This document shows positions 62,209 to 64,000 of a stretch of 64,000 nt of DNA, piece by piece; position 1 is the first letter of the stretch; each line of letters begins with the position of its first letter. The notes beneath the pieces were generated by a model. It was given only the letters and a program-made list of their open reading frames with translations, was not told the DNA's origin and made no database searches. Both the position numbers and the translations under genes were made by a program. The DNA is from Chaetorhynchus papuensis (Eukaryota; Chordata; Aves; Passeriformes; Rhipiduridae): assembly GCA_013396525.1 (NCBI GenBank), contig VWYX01000288.1, positions 640,655 to 704,654 on the forward strand, in the 5' to 3' direction.

Positions 62209-62330
62209 CTGCGGCCCGGGGGACCCACCCCGCGCTCACCTGCGGCCCGCGGCCCCGCGGTCCCGGGGCGGCCTAGGCCGACGCCATGGCGCGTTCCGTG
62301 CGATCGGCGCCCGCGCCGGAAGTCCCGCCC
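62209..62330 (-). other. RNF13: RNF13 non-coding leader exon (approximate)
   Basis: Two identical 16-base blocks (plus strand GCTCACCTGCGGCCCG at 62203-62218 and 62234-62249) each give a minus-strand donor CGCAG|GTGAGC, so the exon could end at 62209 or 62240. The transcription start is not visible and the upper limit is a guess. Confidence 0.5.
62273..62287 (-). other. RNF13: Short upstream ORF in the RNF13 leader
   Basis: An ATG at 62287 in strong context (GCGCCATGGCG: G at -3 and at +4) is followed by three codons and TAG. It lies upstream of both possible leader donors, so it is in the mRNA if transcription starts above 62287. Confidence 0.4.
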
Positions 62331-62368
62331 GCCGCCGCGCGGTAGCGGGCGGTGGCCCGGCACAGCCC

Positions 62369-62373
62369 ATTGG
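62369..62373 (-). promoter_or_regulatory. RNF13: CCAAT box
   Basis: ATTGG on the plus strand (CCAAT on the minus strand) within GCCCATTGGCCAC, a good NF-Y type site placed suitably for RNF13. Confidence 0.4.
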
Positions 62374-62454
62374 CCACCAGGGCTGTCGCTCAGCGGCGGC
62401 GGGGCGGGCCTAGCTCCGCTGGGGGGCGCGTGGCTCCGCAGTGGCTCCCGCCCC

Positions 62455-62470
62455 GCCGCCAGGGGGCGCG
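62455..62470 (+). promoter_or_regulatory. CTCF-like binding motif
   Basis: GCCGCCAGGGGGCGCG closely matches the CTCF core consensus (CCASYAGRKGGCRS-like). It lies in the CpG-rich interval between the divergent RNF13 and COMMD2 starts, where an insulator or promoter-proximal CTCF site would be unsurprising. Confidence 0.5.
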
Positions 62471-62580
62471 CTGCGCCGCGCGGGGCCCCAGCGGAGCCCT
62501 CGGGCGGCCCCGGCGGGCCCGGCAGGGTTCTGGGGCCGTGCACGGCTCGCACGGTCCTGCGAGGCCACTTGGTGCAGGGT

Positions 62581-63480
62581 CTGTGATTCCACAGACGTGT
62601 GGATGTGTATGTGGAGTTCCTATGGATGGAGGATGTCTTGATCTAAACATTAAAGCCAAACTCTCGGCCGAGAGAGGAGGAGACAATTAACCTGAGCGTA
62701 AGGACTCCCACCGGCTTCACAGGAACTTGTGCCTATTTCCTGCCCATAACATTACAAATATTTCCATGTAGATATATCTGTGACAATTTATAAGTTTGTA
62801 AATTGAAAAAAAATTATGCTGGAACGCACAGCATGTCACCTGGGAGTCTCATTGAAACACTGCATCTGCATGTATGATTCTGGAATTTGTATTCAGAGTC
62901 TGAAGCTAAAACTGGACAGCGTTTTAATAGTGTAATTTACTGCATATAAAGAAGCTTGCTTCAGTCACTGGGATGGCCTGTGTCCGTGACTGCCAGTCTT
63001 GCAGAAAAGTGCAGCATTGTCTGAGCAAAAGCTAGTGTTTCCAGGTGGTAACAAAATGCAGTAACGTTTTTTCTTCCACTCACATTTTCTAAACATTCTG
63101 TTCTAAAAAAACCCTTCAAAAGTTGTTTAGCCTTTGTGTTCAACAAAACTAACTATCTCTTAAAGGTAAAACAGTTATGAGAAGTTGTTATACATAATTT
63201 TAATGACTTAGAATCCTGGGGGTTTTTGTTTGGTTGGTTGTTGTTGGCTTTATTTAACAAGGAACACGCATTTTGCTGTGGTTTCAGCACACCGGGGCAG
63301 CAGCATCAGCGTCTGGATGACACAGCGAGATCTCCACGTTACCGGGGCTGTACATCGAAGTGCGCTTGAACTGCTGCTTGAAGGTGGAATACCAGAATAA
63401 TCAGGAAGGAAAGGAAACACCGAATCTGTTACCTCACTTCAGCACAGGTCTGTAAGACAGAAGAATGGTTTCGCTGCAGC
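62581..63480. other. Spacer between RNF13 and COMMD2 promoters
   Basis: About 0.9 kb of A/T-rich DNA with a short G/T-rich tract at about 63219-63245. No ankyrin-repeat or ubiquitin-like coding sequence is present. The open frame at 63465 is in the COMMD2 CpG island and is a composition artefact. Confidence 0.6.
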
Positions 63481-63718
63481 AACACGCACTTGAGGAGACC
63501 CGTCACTCCGTCCGTCCCCGGTGCAGCCCTTGTGCGCTCTCCCGTAGCTTGCCGGGCAAGTCACAGCCGCGCTGCCCCGGGACAGCGGCTCCGGCCGAAC
63601 GCCGGGGCTGCCGCGCCCCCAGGCCGGCAGCAGCCGTGTCCTCCCCGCCCGCCCCGGCCCCGCGCAGGCGCCTGCGGGGCGCCGCCTCTTCCCGGGCGGT
63701 GGTGGCGGAGAGGTTGCG

Positions 63719-63949
63719 ATGCTGCTGGTGCTGTCGGCGGAGCACAGGGCGCACCTGGGTTGTTTGCCTCGGGCCGGCGGCGCAGGTCGGAGCTGCGAGG
63801 GCTCCGCGGGCGGGAGGGAACCGAGCCGGGCCGGGGCTGCAGCGGTGTCTCTTCTCTCTCTATCTTTACAGCCATCGGCGAGCTGGGGCGCCTGGCATTG
63901 GAGCAGCTGCGGCGAGGAGCGGCACCGCGGGCCTTGGAGACCGCCGCCA
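63719..63949 (+). CDS. COMMD2: COMM domain-containing protein 2, first two coding exons (partial, runs off window)
   Basis: COMMD2 is a subunit of the COMMD ring of the Commander complex, which recycles endosomal membrane proteins (known). Exon 1 (63719-63785) encodes MLLVLSAEHRAHLGCLPRAG, then GA plus one base; donor GCAG|GTCGGA. Exon 2 (63872-63949) encodes AIGELGRLALEQLRRGAAPR, then ALETAA plus one base; acceptor CTTTACAG|CC, donor GCCA|GTGAGA. The pattern follows human COMMD2 (MLLELSEEHKEHL..., ...RRGANP..., ...GAA) and belongs to its N-terminal helical domain, not the COMM domain. Identity is lower than for the neighbours, and alanine and arginine are enriched by high GC. The ATG has a good context (G at -3). 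Synteny next to RNF13 supports the call. Confidence 0.85.
63786..63871 (+). other. COMMD2: COMMD2 intron 1 (86 bases)
   Basis: A very short GC-rich intron with GT donor and a clear pyrimidine tract (TGTCTCTTCTCTCTCTATCT) before ACAG. It is not open in frame with the exons, so it is a true intron. Confidence 0.85.
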
Positions 63950-64000
63950 GTGAGAGCCGGGCCCTGGGGAGCGGGGGAGCGGGCCGGGGCCGTGGGGAGC

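Larger units (their letters stand above)
61890..62580. promoter_or_regulatory. RNF13: CpG island, RNF13 promoter
   Basis: A dense CpG block lies at the 5' end of RNF13. A reverse CCAAT box (ATTGG, 62369-62373) sits about 80 bases upstream (minus-strand sense) of the ATG of the leader uORF, a typical distance from a TATA-less start. Minus-strand splice donors at 62209 and 62240 mark the end of the leader exon. Confidence 0.7.
63490..64000. promoter_or_regulatory. COMMD2: CpG island, COMMD2 promoter
   Basis: CpG-dense sequence running to the window edge and enclosing the first two COMMD2 coding exons. The promoter is TATA-less. The island is separate from that of RNF13, with A/T-rich DNA between them. 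Confidence 0.7.

Noticed and set aside
62352..62690. 112-codon plus-strand frame beside the RNF13 promoter
   Set aside because: GC-rich CpG-island text without stops; no conserved residues and no splice or start support.
63465..63953. 162-codon plus-strand frame overlapping COMMD2
   Set aside because: It is in a different frame from the COMMD2 exons; a composition artefact of the CpG island.
1..64000. CRISPR arrays, operons, tRNA or rRNA genes
   Set aside because: The window is vertebrate nuclear DNA. I saw no regular spacer array and no cloverleaf or rRNA sequence that I could support by eye.

Overview
This is a piece of a bird genome, probably a passerine or other neoavian. The evidence is intron-split vertebrate genes with unusually short introns, several CR1 LINE 3' ends, an LTR of an avian ERVK-type element, and GC-rich CpG islands, one of which contains an 896-base run of N. 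The gene order PFN2 - RNF13 - COMMD2 matches human 3q25 (known synteny). There is no CRISPR array, operon or other prokaryotic feature.

Layout. Bases 1 to about 31.5 kb hold no gene I can recognise. They look like ordinary intergenic DNA with CR1 fragments, simple repeats and a few possible regulatory clusters. At 31.5-32.4 kb, on the minus strand, I infer a small two-exon transcript that would diverge from the PFN2 CpG island. It carries a frame-compatible reading frame of about 101 residues with one hydrophobic segment, and I do not recognise it. At 32.0-33.8 kb is the PFN2 CpG island, containing the gap that must hide PFN2 exon 1. PFN2 (plus strand) then shows exon 2 and two alternative terminal coding exons of equal length (98 nt), which give the profilin-2a and -2b C-termini. 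After a short tail-to-tail spacer, RNF13 (minus strand, 40.1-62.3 kb) is complete: nine coding exons add up to exactly 381 codons, the human length. At the right edge the first two coding exons of COMMD2 (plus strand) start head-to-head with RNF13 across about 1.4 kb of CpG-rich DNA that holds a strong CTCF-like motif.

Functions. PFN2 is an actin-monomer and poly-proline binding protein. RNF13 is an endolysosomal PA-TM-RING E3 ubiquitin ligase. COMMD2 is a subunit of the COMMD/Commander endosomal recycling machinery. The genes are neighbours by conserved synteny and are not a pathway unit.

Points most worth a second look: the inferred divergent gene beside PFN2; an ERVK LTR lying 45 bp behind the weak donor of an RNF13 exon; a GC-AG intron in RNF13; a CR1 copy with the geometry of a twin-priming inversion; duplicated splice donors and a tiny upstream ORF in the RNF13 leader; and the apparent absence of ANKUB1 between RNF13 and COMMD2.
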